From NCBI GenBank assembly GCA_963707465.1, contig CAVPQK010000013.1, positions 682,001-746,000 on the forward strand: DNA of 64,000 nt. Reading direction: 5' to 3'. A model generated the notes under the pieces. It saw only the letters and a program-made list of their open reading frames with translations, did not search any database and was not told the DNA's origin. Origin of the DNA: Bog-159 sp963707465. Lineage in GTDB: Bacteria; Acidobacteriota; Terriglobia; Bryobacterales; Bryobacteraceae. The position numbers were made by a program, and so were the translations under genes. Positions 14,494 through 22,888 of this stretch are shown piece after piece; the first letter of the stretch is position 1, and every line of letters begins with the position of its first letter.

Positions 14494-15669
14494 TTACTGG
14501 CATCGTTTGGCACTGAGTAGCTCCTTCTTTTCATCCAGCAGCCAGCAGCCTGCCGCCGTGGCATTGACTAACTCGGTTCCGTTCCAGTTGATCTTGACCG
14601 GCAGCCACGGCTCCGGCAGCATCAGTTTCATCTGCGTGATACCGCGGCTGACTATCTCGACCTCCTGCAGTTGCGGCAGGAACTGCGCACGCACGCGCGC
14701 GGTGACCGGCTCGGCGCGCGGCGCGGTCTCGAATCTGGTTTCCAGCCGGATGTGCTCCTTGCCGCGCTGAACCATGAGTACGACCGGCTGGTCCTCGAAC
14801 GTCCGATACAGGATTTGTGCGTATTCTGCGGCGTCGGCGAGTTTCTTGCCGCCCATCTCCACAATGCGGTCGTTGAGCTTGAGCGGCCCCGCGTATTTCT
14901 CAGGCAGAGACGCCACCAAAACGCCCGGCCCCGGCTCGGCCGCATCGTATCCGAACGGTCCAATCGCCAATCGGGCGCTCGATCCCAGCGGCTGCACGCG
15001 CGTGGAATCCAGTACATCGTTGGCTTCGGCGGGATCGAACTTGGTGACCTCCATCCAGTAGCAATGCGTGAACAGCGGGCTGCCGGTTTCGCAATCCGCC
15101 GTGGTGGGGAACGGGTCGCGCTGGTGCGCGGCGAGCCATTCGAAAATCTCCGCGGGCTTGGCCGCGGCCGGCTCGCGCCACTCCAGATGGAAGCCGGCGG
15201 ATTGCAGCTTCTTTCCCAAAGGCTCCTCTTCCTTGTTCGCAAACAGCCACAGGACTGGCAGGTTGGTGGTGTTGGCGGCGTAGAGGCGATTGCTATCGAT
15301 GGCTGCGCGCGGGCTGCCTCCCAAGGCCACTGCGGCGGCCCATTGATCCGGCATGCGCGCCGCCACGTAAAATAGCAGCGAAACGGCCCCGCCCTGGGCG
15401 GCGAGATAAACGCGATTGGGGTCCACAGGCAGCCGCTTCTCGGCTTCTTCTATTTCGGCAGCCATGGCTTTGATGCGCTGATCGGGGCTCTTGCCGGCAG
15501 TATCGCTGGAGGGCTGCAGAAACTGCCAGCCGCGCTCCTGGCATGCGGTTTGCCAGGTTTTCGAATCCCCGCCCAGCAGGACCAGGAGGGGGGATTTGGG
15601 GGTCTGCGCCACAGCGAGCCCAGTTAGCGAAACCGCCAGGGCCAGCAGCAGGGGCAAACGGCCAGCCAC
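14494..15669 (-). CDS. Secreted alpha/beta-hydrolase-like protein with PDZ-like C-terminal domain, probably non-catalytic
   Basis: A protein of 391 residues from the GTG at 15669, which begins one base after the stop of the upstream gene and opens a clean signal peptide (AGRLPLLLALAVSLTGLAVAQ). The first half has the order of an alpha/beta hydrolase: PLLVLLGGDS, VDPNRVYLAAQGGAVSLLFY (nucleophile elbow) and LPVLWLFANKEEEP. At the elbow the usual G-x-S-x-G is A-A-Q-G-G, so the serine is absent. The second half has a PDZ-like stretch (LVASLPEKYAGPLKLNDRIV, ALYRT-like helix, PVVLMVQRG). A TTG at 15714 is an alternative start but would overlap the upstream gene by 44 bases. Function unknown; a binding role is likelier than catalysis. 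Confidence 0.6.
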   Translation of the reverse strand: MAGRLPLLLALAVSLTGLAVAQTPKSPLLVLLGGDSKTWQTACQERGWQFLQPSSDTAGKSPDQRIKAMAAEIEEAEKRLPVDPNRVYLAAQGGAVSLLFYVAARMPDQWAAAVALGGSPRAAIDSNRLYAANTTNLPVLWLFANKEEEPLGKKLQSAGFHLEWREPAAAKPAEIFEWLAAHQRDPFPTTADCETGSPLFTHCYWMEVTKFDPAEANDVLDSTRVQPLGSSARLAIGPFGYDAAEPGPGVLVASLPEKYAGPLKLNDRIVEMGGKKLADAAEYAQILYRTFEDQPVVLMVQRGKEHIRLETRFETAPRAEPVTARVRAQFLPQLQEVEIVSRGITQMKLMLPEPWLPVKINWNGTELVNATAAGCWLLDEKKELLSAKRCQ

Positions 15670-15670
15670 G

Positions 15671-16006
15671 TCAGTGCACCAACCGGGAATGGATGCGTTT
15701 GGCGAGTTTTTCAATTTCTTCGGTCTTCTTCAGGCTGGAGATCGAAAGCACGTGACGGTCGTTCTTCTCCAGCTCTTCCTTCAATTGTCCCGCCAGATCG
15801 ATGAGCTGGGCCACGTCCTTCAGGTCCCTCTCGTGATCGGCCTTCAGGATTTCTTCCTGTTGGGCTTTGGTGGTGGGGAGCGGCACCTCGCCATCCGTTG
15901 CTGCCTGATGCGGCGGCCGTGCCTGCGGCGCAACCAGGGGCGTCAGGGCCAAGGCCAGGCCCGCCACGACTGCATAACGCATTGCATAACGCATTAAGAG
16001 TTTCAT
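15671..16006 (-). CDS. Small exported coiled-coil protein, unknown function
   Basis: A 111-residue protein with a signal peptide (RYAMRYAVVAGLALALTPLV), a Pro/Gln-rich linker (about 28-50) and a charged helical remainder (KADHERDLKDVAQLIDLAGQ then LKEELEKNDRHVLSISSLKK, EEIEKLAKRIHSRLV) with heptad-like Leu/Ile spacing. The ATG at 16006 overlaps the stop of the transglutaminase gene as ATGA, and the next gene starts one base after this stop, so the three are one translationally coupled operon. No family was recognised. It is probably a small periplasmic helical protein acting with its neighbours. Confidence 0.65.
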   Translation of the reverse strand: MKLLMRYAMRYAVVAGLALALTPLVAPQARPPHQAATDGEVPLPTTKAQQEEILKADHERDLKDVAQLIDLAGQLKEELEKNDRHVLSISSLKKTEEIEKLAKRIHSRLVH

Positions 16007-16977
16007 GGCTGGTCTTTGTACGAGTAATTGGTATCGAGGCTGGTATATTTGGCGCCATCCAGCTCGACGTACGGATAGACGAAATAGTTCAATGGCGCGC
16101 CTTGCTGCCGGGGTGCCAGGATCACGTCGCGGCCCTTGCTGAGTTCCACGCGGTTCTCGTCGTGCGCGCCGAAAAAGTACTCGCTCCGCGCGGGATTCTT
16201 GGCGGCTTCCGACGCGTCCACCGGGACCCAGCCGATGCCTTTCGCGTAGAATTCCGCCCAGCAATGGTAGCCGGCGATTTTGCCCGCGCCCCGATCGGCG
16301 GGCAGCGGAAAGCCAATGGCGAACCGCGCGGGGATGCCCACGGCGCGCGCGTAGCCGATGAAGATGGCATGGAAATCCGTGCAATTACCGCGGCGCGCGT
16401 CGCACGCGTAATAGATATCGCCGTTGCCCCATCCCTTGCCGGTCTTGTCGTATTTCACGGTGGCGACCACGTGATTGTAAATGGCTCGCGCCATTTCCAG
16501 ATCGGTCTTGGCGCCGGCCGCCTCCACCACCTCGCGCGCCCAACGCCGGATGGTATCGTCGAGCGGCACGAGGCGGTCGGGTTGCAGGTAATGCTCGAGT
16601 CCTGCCGGATCGGCCGCTGCGCCCGCGGGTGAAGCCTGGGTCAACAACTGAATGTGCTCCTTGCGCACGGCATCGAAGCGCATCGTGACGGTGATGGCCG
16701 GCTCCTTGGGATCCGTTGCGCGAAGATGCAGGATGCGGTTCCCTTCTGTGCCCGTCGAGATCTCGTAGCGATAGGGCGAATCCACATGCAGGTTCGTGAT
16801 GCGCTGGAAGGCATCGTCGTGCGGCGCCGGCAGCCAGATATCCACCGTGTGCGCGCCGCTGGGGATGTCCTTCACGGTGGCGGCGTATTCGAAGGTGAAA
16901 GAGCGCTCGCGCGGAGTGGGCAGGCTCGCGCAAATACCCATTGCGCCAACCAGGGAGAGTGCGAAGAGAGTGCGCAT
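16003..16977 (-). CDS. Exported transglutaminase-like protein
   Basis: A 324-residue protein with a signal peptide (MRTLFALSLVGAMGICAS). An N-terminal beta domain (about 20-130) precedes a transglutaminase core whose catalytic triad is visible: Cys in RRGNCTDFHAIF, His in IAGYHCWAEFY and Asp in GWVPVDASEA. The intervening VGIPARFAIGFPLP is also typical. Members cleave or rearrange amide bonds on proteins or peptides; in bacteria most are proteases or hydrolases rather than cross-linkers. The ATG at 16977 is chosen because the signal peptide starts there. The gene opens a three-gene operon and is divergent from the mannonate-dehydratase-like gene across only 19 bases, so the promoters must overlap coding DNA. 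Confidence 0.85.
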   Translation of the reverse strand: MRTLFALSLVGAMGICASLPTPRERSFTFEYAATVKDIPSGAHTVDIWLPAPHDDAFQRITNLHVDSPYRYEISTGTEGNRILHLRATDPKEPAITVTMRFDAVRKEHIQLLTQASPAGAAADPAGLEHYLQPDRLVPLDDTIRRWAREVVEAAGAKTDLEMARAIYNHVVATVKYDKTGKGWGNGDIYYACDARRGNCTDFHAIFIGYARAVGIPARFAIGFPLPADRGAGKIAGYHCWAEFYAKGIGWVPVDASEAAKNPARSEYFFGAHDENRVELSKGRDVILAPRQQGAPLNYFVYPYVELDGAKYTSLDTNYSYKDQP

Positions 16978-16996
16978 AGATTTATTGTATTGGGTT

Positions 16997-18067
16997 ATGA
17001 CTCGAAGAAAGATTCTGCAAGCGGTGGGCGTGGGAGCGCTGGCCTCATCGGCTCGGTCCGACGCCGGGGGCGTGCCGAAGATCTGCCTGGAACTCTCGGG
17101 AAGGCTCCAGGCGGGCGCGCTGGATGAAGCCGGCATGCGGCGGGTGAAGCAGCTTGGCGTGGATCACGTGGCCATGGGCGGTCCGCCGATTCCGTGGGAG
17201 GAAAGCGGGATCCGCGCGCGCATGGAACGGTTGAAAGCCGGCGGCCTGACGCTGGGCAACATGATGATCGGCGGCTTTCCGAACGCCATTTACGGGAGGC
17301 CGGGACGGGATGAAGAGATCGAGAAGGTGCGGCAATCCATACGCGCGGCCGGCAAGGCGGGCCTGCCAGTCATCGAATACAACTTCTATGCGCACCGCTT
17401 GGTTGAAGGTTATTACGAAGAGATCGGGCGCGCCGGCGCGGGCCTCACGGCGTTCGATTACGACCGGGTGAAGGATTTGCCGCCGCTGGCGGCCGAGGGC
17501 GCGCATTCGCTCGAAGAAATGTGGAGCAACGTCGCCTATTTCCTGAAGGCCCTGGTGCCGGTGGCCGCGGAATCCGGCGTGCGGCTGGCGCTGCACCCCA
17601 ACGATCCGCCCGCGCCGCTAAGCCGTGGTTCCGGGCAGATCATGGGCACCGTGGATGGTTGGAAGCGGCTCGTCGGCATTGTCGCCAGCCCGTCGAATGG
17701 CATCACTTTCGATTGCGGCGTCACCCGCGAGATGGGACAGGATCCGGTGGAAGTGTGCCGCTATTTCGGATCGCGGGATACGATCAACCACGTGCATTTT
17801 CGGAATGTGCGCGTGCGCAAGCCGTACGAGCAGTACACGGAAGTGTTTCTCGACGAAGGGCAGATCGACATGTTCGCGGTGATGCAGGAACTGGTGCGCC
17901 AGAAATATCCGCGGCTGATTTATCCGGAGCACCCGCGCGCGCTCGATGCCGACCGGGAGCGGCCGGATTTCCATCCGTATTATCCCGGCGGAGGTGCGTA
18001 TGTGGGCTACGCATATAACGTGGGTTACGCCAGGGCCATGCTACAGGCAGCCCTCAGCCGCTCATAG
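16997..18067 (+). CDS. Mannonate dehydratase-like protein (UxuA family)
   Basis: A 356-residue TIM-barrel protein of the UxuA-like group, which dehydrates D-mannonate to 2-keto-3-deoxygluconate with a divalent metal. Seen motifs: VIEYNFYAHRL, the ligand segment VRLALHPNDPP, ITFDCGVTREMG (Cys ligand), HVHFRNV (His ligand) and IYPEHPRALDAD. The N-terminus MTRRKILQAVGVGALASSA has a twin-Arg-like start, suggesting export, although UxuA is normally cytoplasmic; a simple Arg-rich start remains possible. It is shorter than E. coli UxuA (about 394), which fits the secreted acidobacterial subgroup. Neighbouring carbohydrate genes support a role in uronate or related sugar use. Confidence 0.78.
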   Translation: MTRRKILQAVGVGALASSARSDAGGVPKICLELSGRLQAGALDEAGMRRVKQLGVDHVAMGGPPIPWEESGIRARMERLKAGGLTLGNMMIGGFPNAIYGRPGRDEEIEKVRQSIRAAGKAGLPVIEYNFYAHRLVEGYYEEIGRAGAGLTAFDYDRVKDLPPLAAEGAHSLEEMWSNVAYFLKALVPVAAESGVRLALHPNDPPAPLSRGSGQIMGTVDGWKRLVGIVASPSNGITFDCGVTREMGQDPVEVCRYFGSRDTINHVHFRNVRVRKPYEQYTEVFLDEGQIDMFAVMQELVRQKYPRLIYPEHPRALDADRERPDFHPYYPGGGAYVGYAYNVGYARAMLQAALSRS

Positions 18068-18070
18068 CAT

Positions 18071-18182
18071 CGTGGCGCAGGCACTTTTGCCTGCCGGTCG
18101 AGACTCTTCTCGACCCTTGTCTTGGCGTGCCGCCAAGCGCCGGCAGGAGTGCCAGCGCGGCAGACTAAGAGTCTGCGCCACG
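18071..18182. repeat. Type B palindromic repeat, copy B2 (long multi-arm structure)
   Basis: Outer arms CGTGGCGCA (18071-18079) and TGCGCCACG (18174-18182) enclose at least four inner stems: GCAGGCA-ctttTGCCTGC, GGTCGAGA...TCTCGACC, CTTGGCG-tgc-CGCCAAG (18121-18137) and GCAGACT-aag-AGTCTGC (18160-18176). The right end lies inside the comB coding sequence and supplies its last codons and stop. Confidence 0.75.
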
Positions 18183-18893
18183 CCCAACGTTCACGAAGCG
18201 ATCGCCTAGCATCAAGGGTACGGCCGCGCTCACCGCATATTCCGCAGCCATCTCCACATCGCGCGCGAACCCGCGCTCCACCAATTCCTTGCCCGACGTG
18301 CTCCGAACCAGCGCATCGTACAAGCCATGCTGGAACCGCTCGAACGCCGCGATGGCCGTTTCGGCTTCGGGCGACGGCCGGCCCGGCAGACTGGCCAACA
18401 CCGCGCCCGCGCCGATCAGATCCTCGATCGCCGGGCGAAGCGTCCCATCGCCCCACTGCTCTCCGGCCGGAATCACCGCAATCCGGGACCCGCGGGCGCA
18501 CGCATGGGCGGCCACGGCGCGGCAGCTTCGCAGGCACGCCGCGTAAGTCGTGGCCCCGCTCGCCATCATACAAAGAGTGCTGCCGTTCGGCGAAGGCAGC
18601 ACTAAGGCCGTGCCCGCAGGGATCGACTGCAAAGATGGAGGAGAGAGAGAGTAGCCGCCGGCGGATCGCGGCCCGGCCAGTACCGCCCCTTTCGATTGCG
18701 CAAAGGCTTCGGCGGAGCTGTCCCGCCAGCGGTACGGCAGCACGGACGCCCCTCGGGCCACAGCCACATCCACGGCTGTCGAAAACACCAGCACATCGAC
18801 CACGATCAGCACATCGCTCGCCGGCGCCAGCGCTTGCACCCCTGCCAGGCCCCATTCGCACCGAAGATCGTATTCAGTCTGGTCCCAGTGCAC
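18165..18893 (-). CDS. comB: 2-phosphosulfolactate phosphatase-like protein (ComB family)
   Basis: A 242-residue ComB-family protein; the characterised members dephosphorylate 2-phospho-3-sulfolactate with Mg2+ in coenzyme M synthesis. Visible motifs are VLIVVDVLVFSTAVDVAVAR, GASVLPYRW, LPSPNGSTLCMMASGATTYA and the acidic DLIGAGAVLASLPG segment. In bacteria the family occurs without other coenzyme M genes, as here, so the true substrate is uncertain. The start overlaps the 3' end of fabD by 20 bases, which suggests coupled expression. The last six residues (GRGADS) and the stop are encoded by the end of the type B repeat, so the native C-terminus has been replaced or extended. Confidence 0.85.
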   Translation of the reverse strand: MHWDQTEYDLRCEWGLAGVQALAPASDVLIVVDVLVFSTAVDVAVARGASVLPYRWRDSSAEAFAQSKGAVLAGPRSAGGYSLSPPSLQSIPAGTALVLPSPNGSTLCMMASGATTYAACLRSCRAVAAHACARGSRIAVIPAGEQWGDGTLRPAIEDLIGAGAVLASLPGRPSPEAETAIAAFERFQHGLYDALVRSTSGKELVERGFARDVEMAAEYAVSAAVPLMLGDRFVNVGRGADS

Positions 18894-19803
18894 GGAAATC
18901 GACCGTCTCGCCCAAGCGGAAGCCCTTTAAGTTTGGATCGATGGAGCGCAGCAAACCAGTGAGGATGCCGCCCGCGCCCACTTCGATGAACCGCTCGACG
19001 CCCTGCGCCGCGAGGTGCCGGATGGATTCCACCCATTGCACCGGGTTGGGCACCTGCTCGTATAATCCCTGCCGCGCCTCCGCGCCCGTACGCACCTCTC
19101 GCGCCTGCCAATTGTTCACCAGCGGGCAACTTAAATCCGAAAAATTCGTAGCGTTCAAATCGGCGGCCAGACGCTGCTGGGCGGGCTTCATCAACGCGCA
19201 ATGGAATGGCGCGCTCACCGGCAACGGAATAGCGCGTCGCGCACCCGCGGCCTTGGCCAGATCGATCGCACGGTTGACCGCGCCGGCGTGTCCCGCGATC
19301 ACCACCTGGTCCGGCGCGTTCAGATTCGCCGCGCTGAGCACTTCCCCCTGCGCGGCTTCCTGCAGCACGCCCTCCAATGCGCCTTCGGGCAGGCGCAGCA
19401 GCGCGGCCATCGCGCCCACGCCGGGCGGCACGGCTTCCTGCATGTATCGGCCGCGCTGGCGCACCAGCCGCACGGCATCCGCGAATTGCAGGCTGCCGGC
19501 CGCTACCAGCGCGGAGTATTCCCCCAGACTGTGGCCGGCCACATAATCCGGCGCAAAGCCGCGTTCCGCCAGCACGCGGAAGGCGGCGGTCGAAACAGTG
19601 AGCAGCGCCGGCTGGGTATTCTCGGTCAGCTTGAGCGCATCTTCCGGCCCCTCGAAACACAAGGTCGATAGCGCGAATCCCAGCGCATCGTCGGCTTCGT
19701 CGAAAACGGCGCGCGCCGCCCCGTACTGCGCAGCAAGGCTCTTGCCCATGCCCGCGTATTGCGATCCCTGACCGGAAAATAGAAAGGCGGTTTTCGGTGT
19801 CAA
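18874..19803 (-). CDS. fabD: Malonyl-CoA:ACP transacylase
   Basis: A 309-residue cytoplasmic enzyme that loads malonyl groups onto acyl carrier protein for fatty acid synthesis. All hallmarks are present: oxyanion motif FSGQGSQYAGMG (residues 9-20), nucleophile GHSLGEYSA (Ser92), Arg117 in RLVRQRGRYM for the malonyl carboxylate, the catalytic His201 in VSAPFHCALM, and the late NPVQWVESI and EVGAGGILTGL segments. Length is standard (about 308). It is not in a fab cluster here; comB follows with a 20-base overlap, an unusual pairing. Confidence 0.95.
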   Translation of the reverse strand: MTPKTAFLFSGQGSQYAGMGKSLAAQYGAARAVFDEADDALGFALSTLCFEGPEDALKLTENTQPALLTVSTAAFRVLAERGFAPDYVAGHSLGEYSALVAAGSLQFADAVRLVRQRGRYMQEAVPPGVGAMAALLRLPEGALEGVLQEAAQGEVLSAANLNAPDQVVIAGHAGAVNRAIDLAKAAGARRAIPLPVSAPFHCALMKPAQQRLAADLNATNFSDLSCPLVNNWQAREVRTGAEARQGLYEQVPNPVQWVESIRHLAAQGVERFIEVGAGGILTGLLRSIDPNLKGFRLGETVDFRALGPD

Positions 19804-19836
19804 AGGCGATTATAACCGGGCTTCCGCCGGCTGCCA

Positions 19837-22776
19837 TCAGAACGTGAAGCGCAACTGCAAGTCGATCTTGCGATTGTAAGTGCTGGGCGAGCCGAACGGG
19901 CCAAATCCGGCCAGGCTGAGAGACTCGCCGAAGAAGGGCGAGCTTAAATCGCCATTCGGCGTCGCGTAATTCGGGTGATTCAGCGCATTCCGCGCGTTGA
20001 TGCTGAGCGTCAGATTGTACTTGCGGCCAGTCATCCCGCCGAAGGCTCCTGGTGGGGGACCACCTCCCGGAGGACCGCCTCCAGGCCCGCCTGGGCCGCC
20101 ACCGCCGCGCGGCCCGCCCGCTCCCGGCGGAGGGCCCATCTGTCCCTGCGCCGGCCCGGATTCGCCCGAACCTCCGAACGACCACGTGCGCGCCAATCGC
20201 AAACCCAGATTTACGGTCGCTGGACCGCGCCCGTAATTTCGCCCGATGGTAGCCGCGCCCGCGGCCGGCTCCAGGTTGAAGCATCCGAATCCCGCGGCGT
20301 AGACCAGGCTTCCGCCGGTGCAACTGGAGGCGCCCAGACCGGCCATCAACTCCGGGCGCTCGGCCGCGAATCCGGTGTCAAGCGAATCGATCCCCGTGGT
20401 GATGTTGTAAGGCGTGCCGCTCTGCACCAGGAAGAACGGGTTGAGCGTGAACTTCAGCAACAGCGGCAGACTGCTGCCCAGCAGGAGCCGATGGCGGATA
20501 TCGGCGAACGAAGAAGGTCCCCACTCCGCCCTCAGATCGTATGGGTTGGCGGGCGCGCCCTCGTTGTCGTCCATCCCGTAGGAAAGACCGTAGAAGCCAA
20601 ATAGAAAGATCTTTCCGAAATTCACATTCGGGCTGACCATCAGCATGTTAGAGCGGCTGAAGCCCACCGTCTCAGTCAGGAGGCGGATGTCGGAATCGCC
20701 ATAAGGATACACTGCGTCGATGGGCGTATTGATGTTGACGGAGCGCTCCAGGTGTACGCCGCGGCTGCCGATGTAACTGACGTTGAACTTGGCGTGCTGA
20801 TTGATCTGCCGGTCGACGCCGACGCTTACCTGATAGTTCCGCGGCGCCTTGACACCGCCATAAAGCAGGTCTAACTGTTGCGGCTGCTGGCTGCCCTCGA
20901 GCGATGCGAGCGAAGGGACCGTGGGAAAGAAATCGGGATTCAGTATCAGATACGATTGCTGCGTGACACCGTCATAGCGGCGCGCATTCAGCGTGTCGGT
21001 GATCCCGATGCGATCGTAAAAGACTCCGAAGCCTGCGCGCAGCACCGTCTTGGCCGCCTTGCTGGCGCCGCCATCGATGCCCCAGGCAACCGCCAGGCGC
21101 GGCGCAAAGTCGCCATGGTCGCCGATGTTGGTCTGCGCCTCGTAGCGCAAGCCGTAGCTGAAAGTCAGGTTCGGGCGCGCCCTCCAGTCGTCGTTTACGA
21201 AAACTCCGGTATCGAACTGGTTCACTGGCGTGGTGGGAACGCCGGTGCTCAAACTGAACTGCGAGGCGCCGCCTCCCAACGCGCGAATCTGGGCCGCCGT
21301 CAGTCCTTCCTGCTCGAACAGCAGCGTACGCTGGTAAACCTCCAGCGCGGAGAGTTGCTCGGTGGTGCCGACGATTGCCTGGTTGTCGGCGTCCAACTCC
21401 GGCCCTATGCCGCCGAAGAAGGTGAAGGTTCCGCCGAAGTTATTGACGGAGGTGTCGCGCAAAAAAGATTGCCGTACGCGGCCGCCCCACTTAAAGGTGT
21501 GCGTGCCTTTTGTGTAAGTCGAAGTATTAGTCAGTTCCCAGTTATTCGTGAGTGTAGCGGAATTGCCGATTTGCGGCCCTCCGGACTGGAACGCGCCCGC
21601 CACAATCAGCGCGGGAATGCTATTGTTGGCGGTGTTGTCCAGGTCCGCGCGCATGTATTGGAAGCGCGTTTCGTTAATGGCTCGGGCGCTTAATACCGAG
21701 GTCTCGGTCACTTGCAGTGTATTTTCGGAGGACGCCTGATTGTAAGCCTGATCGGCCAGGCTGAACCCACCCACGCCTTGCTTGTCCGATTCCACGCGGG
21801 TGTTCTGATAGCGCACCGTCAGCGTGTTATTGGTGCTAATCGAATAATCGACGCGCGGCGTCAGCGTGGTGCGGTATTGCGGCGTCAGAATCGCCTGATT
21901 GATGGTCAGCGGATTCAGGCTGGAATCCAAATCGGTCGCCAGCACGAACGCGTTTTCATCGATGGTACGGTGTTCGCCATCGAAACTGAAAGACGCCTTG
22001 GATTTGAAAAGTGGGCCGCCCAGGCTGAATCCATAGAACTGCTGTTGATAGGGCGGCCGCTTGGATTGGTCGAGCAACGGGCTGCGCGAGTTCAGCGCTT
22101 CCTTGTTGTACTGCATGAATGCCTGGCCGCGGATCTTATCGGTGCCCGGCTTGGTGAAAACCTGGATGCGTCCGAAACCCGGCCGGTCATATTCCGGCGA
22201 GAACGGGTTGGAGTTGATGCGCACCTCGCGAATGGACGATTTCGGCGGCAGCATGCCGCCGGTGAAGCCATCGATGTAGATCTGCGCTCCGTCGGGACCT
22301 CCGCCGGGACCCGCCAGCGCCTGCAACTGCTGCGAAAGCTCGTCGGGATCGTCCGATAGCACCGCCAGTTCCTTTTCGCGCAATACCAGCGCATCGCCAT
22401 TCTCTGCGGTGTCCGCGCTGACGGTGTTGGCCTCGGCCTCGACATTCACGACCTGGTTTTCCGAGGCGATGACCAACTGCACATCAAGCGCCGTGGGTTT
22501 GGCGATCTCCACGTCCTTGCGCACGATCAGGGTGAATCCCTTGGCGATAATCCGAACCGTGTACTTGCCCGGCTTCACTCCCTCGATGGCGTACTTGCCC
22601 GCGGCATCGGTCGTCGCCCGTTGGTCCACGCCAGATCCGCGCACTTGCACCAGTGCGCCCGGCACCGACGCACCGGATGGGTCACTGACCACGCCATGCA
22701 AGTCCGCGCCAGTTTGCGCGACGCTGCCGATCGATAGAGACACAAAGAGGGCCGCCAGCGCCCACGGGGATTTCAT
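19837..22776 (-). CDS. Oar-like TonB-dependent outer-membrane receptor
   Basis: A 979-residue receptor. A signal peptide (about 1-21) is followed by a carboxypeptidase-regulatory domain (about 22-105: LHGVVSDPSGASVPGALVQV ... VKPGKYTVRIIAKGF), a plug domain (IYIDGFTGGMLPPKSSIREV, then NPFSPEYDRPGFGRIQVFTK) and a large beta-barrel with many aromatic strands, ending IDLQLRFTF. Such Oar/CarbReg-TonB receptors are expanded in Acidobacteria; ligands are mostly unknown. A Gly/Pro-rich low-complexity segment sits in a late loop (about residues 875-910, coded near 20040-20150). The ATG at 22776 is chosen for the signal peptide. It is divergent from a two-component system 112 bases away. Confidence 0.9.
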   Translation of the reverse strand: MKSPWALAALFVSLSIGSVAQTGADLHGVVSDPSGASVPGALVQVRGSGVDQRATTDAAGKYAIEGVKPGKYTVRIIAKGFTLIVRKDVEIAKPTALDVQLVIASENQVVNVEAEANTVSADTAENGDALVLREKELAVLSDDPDELSQQLQALAGPGGGPDGAQIYIDGFTGGMLPPKSSIREVRINSNPFSPEYDRPGFGRIQVFTKPGTDKIRGQAFMQYNKEALNSRSPLLDQSKRPPYQQQFYGFSLGGPLFKSKASFSFDGEHRTIDENAFVLATDLDSSLNPLTINQAILTPQYRTTLTPRVDYSISTNNTLTVRYQNTRVESDKQGVGGFSLADQAYNQASSENTLQVTETSVLSARAINETRFQYMRADLDNTANNSIPALIVAGAFQSGGPQIGNSATLTNNWELTNTSTYTKGTHTFKWGGRVRQSFLRDTSVNNFGGTFTFFGGIGPELDADNQAIVGTTEQLSALEVYQRTLLFEQEGLTAAQIRALGGGASQFSLSTGVPTTPVNQFDTGVFVNDDWRARPNLTFSYGLRYEAQTNIGDHGDFAPRLAVAWGIDGGASKAAKTVLRAGFGVFYDRIGITDTLNARRYDGVTQQSYLILNPDFFPTVPSLASLEGSQQPQQLDLLYGGVKAPRNYQVSVGVDRQINQHAKFNVSYIGSRGVHLERSVNINTPIDAVYPYGDSDIRLLTETVGFSRSNMLMVSPNVNFGKIFLFGFYGLSYGMDDNEGAPANPYDLRAEWGPSSFADIRHRLLLGSSLPLLLKFTLNPFFLVQSGTPYNITTGIDSLDTGFAAERPELMAGLGASSCTGGSLVYAAGFGCFNLEPAAGAATIGRNYGRGPATVNLGLRLARTWSFGGSGESGPAQGQMGPPPGAGGPRGGGGPGGPGGGPPGGGPPPGAFGGMTGRKYNLTLSINARNALNHPNYATPNGDLSSPFFGESLSLAGFGPFGSPSTYNRKIDLQLRFTF

Positions 22777-22888
22777 AGAATTAGCTCCGATTCCAGTATT
22801 CACCAGGAATGCGCCGGCGAATCTTAAGTTTTGTAAAAGCCACGGCGCACAATGGTGCGCGCCTCCGATCTGAGTTACAACAGAATCA

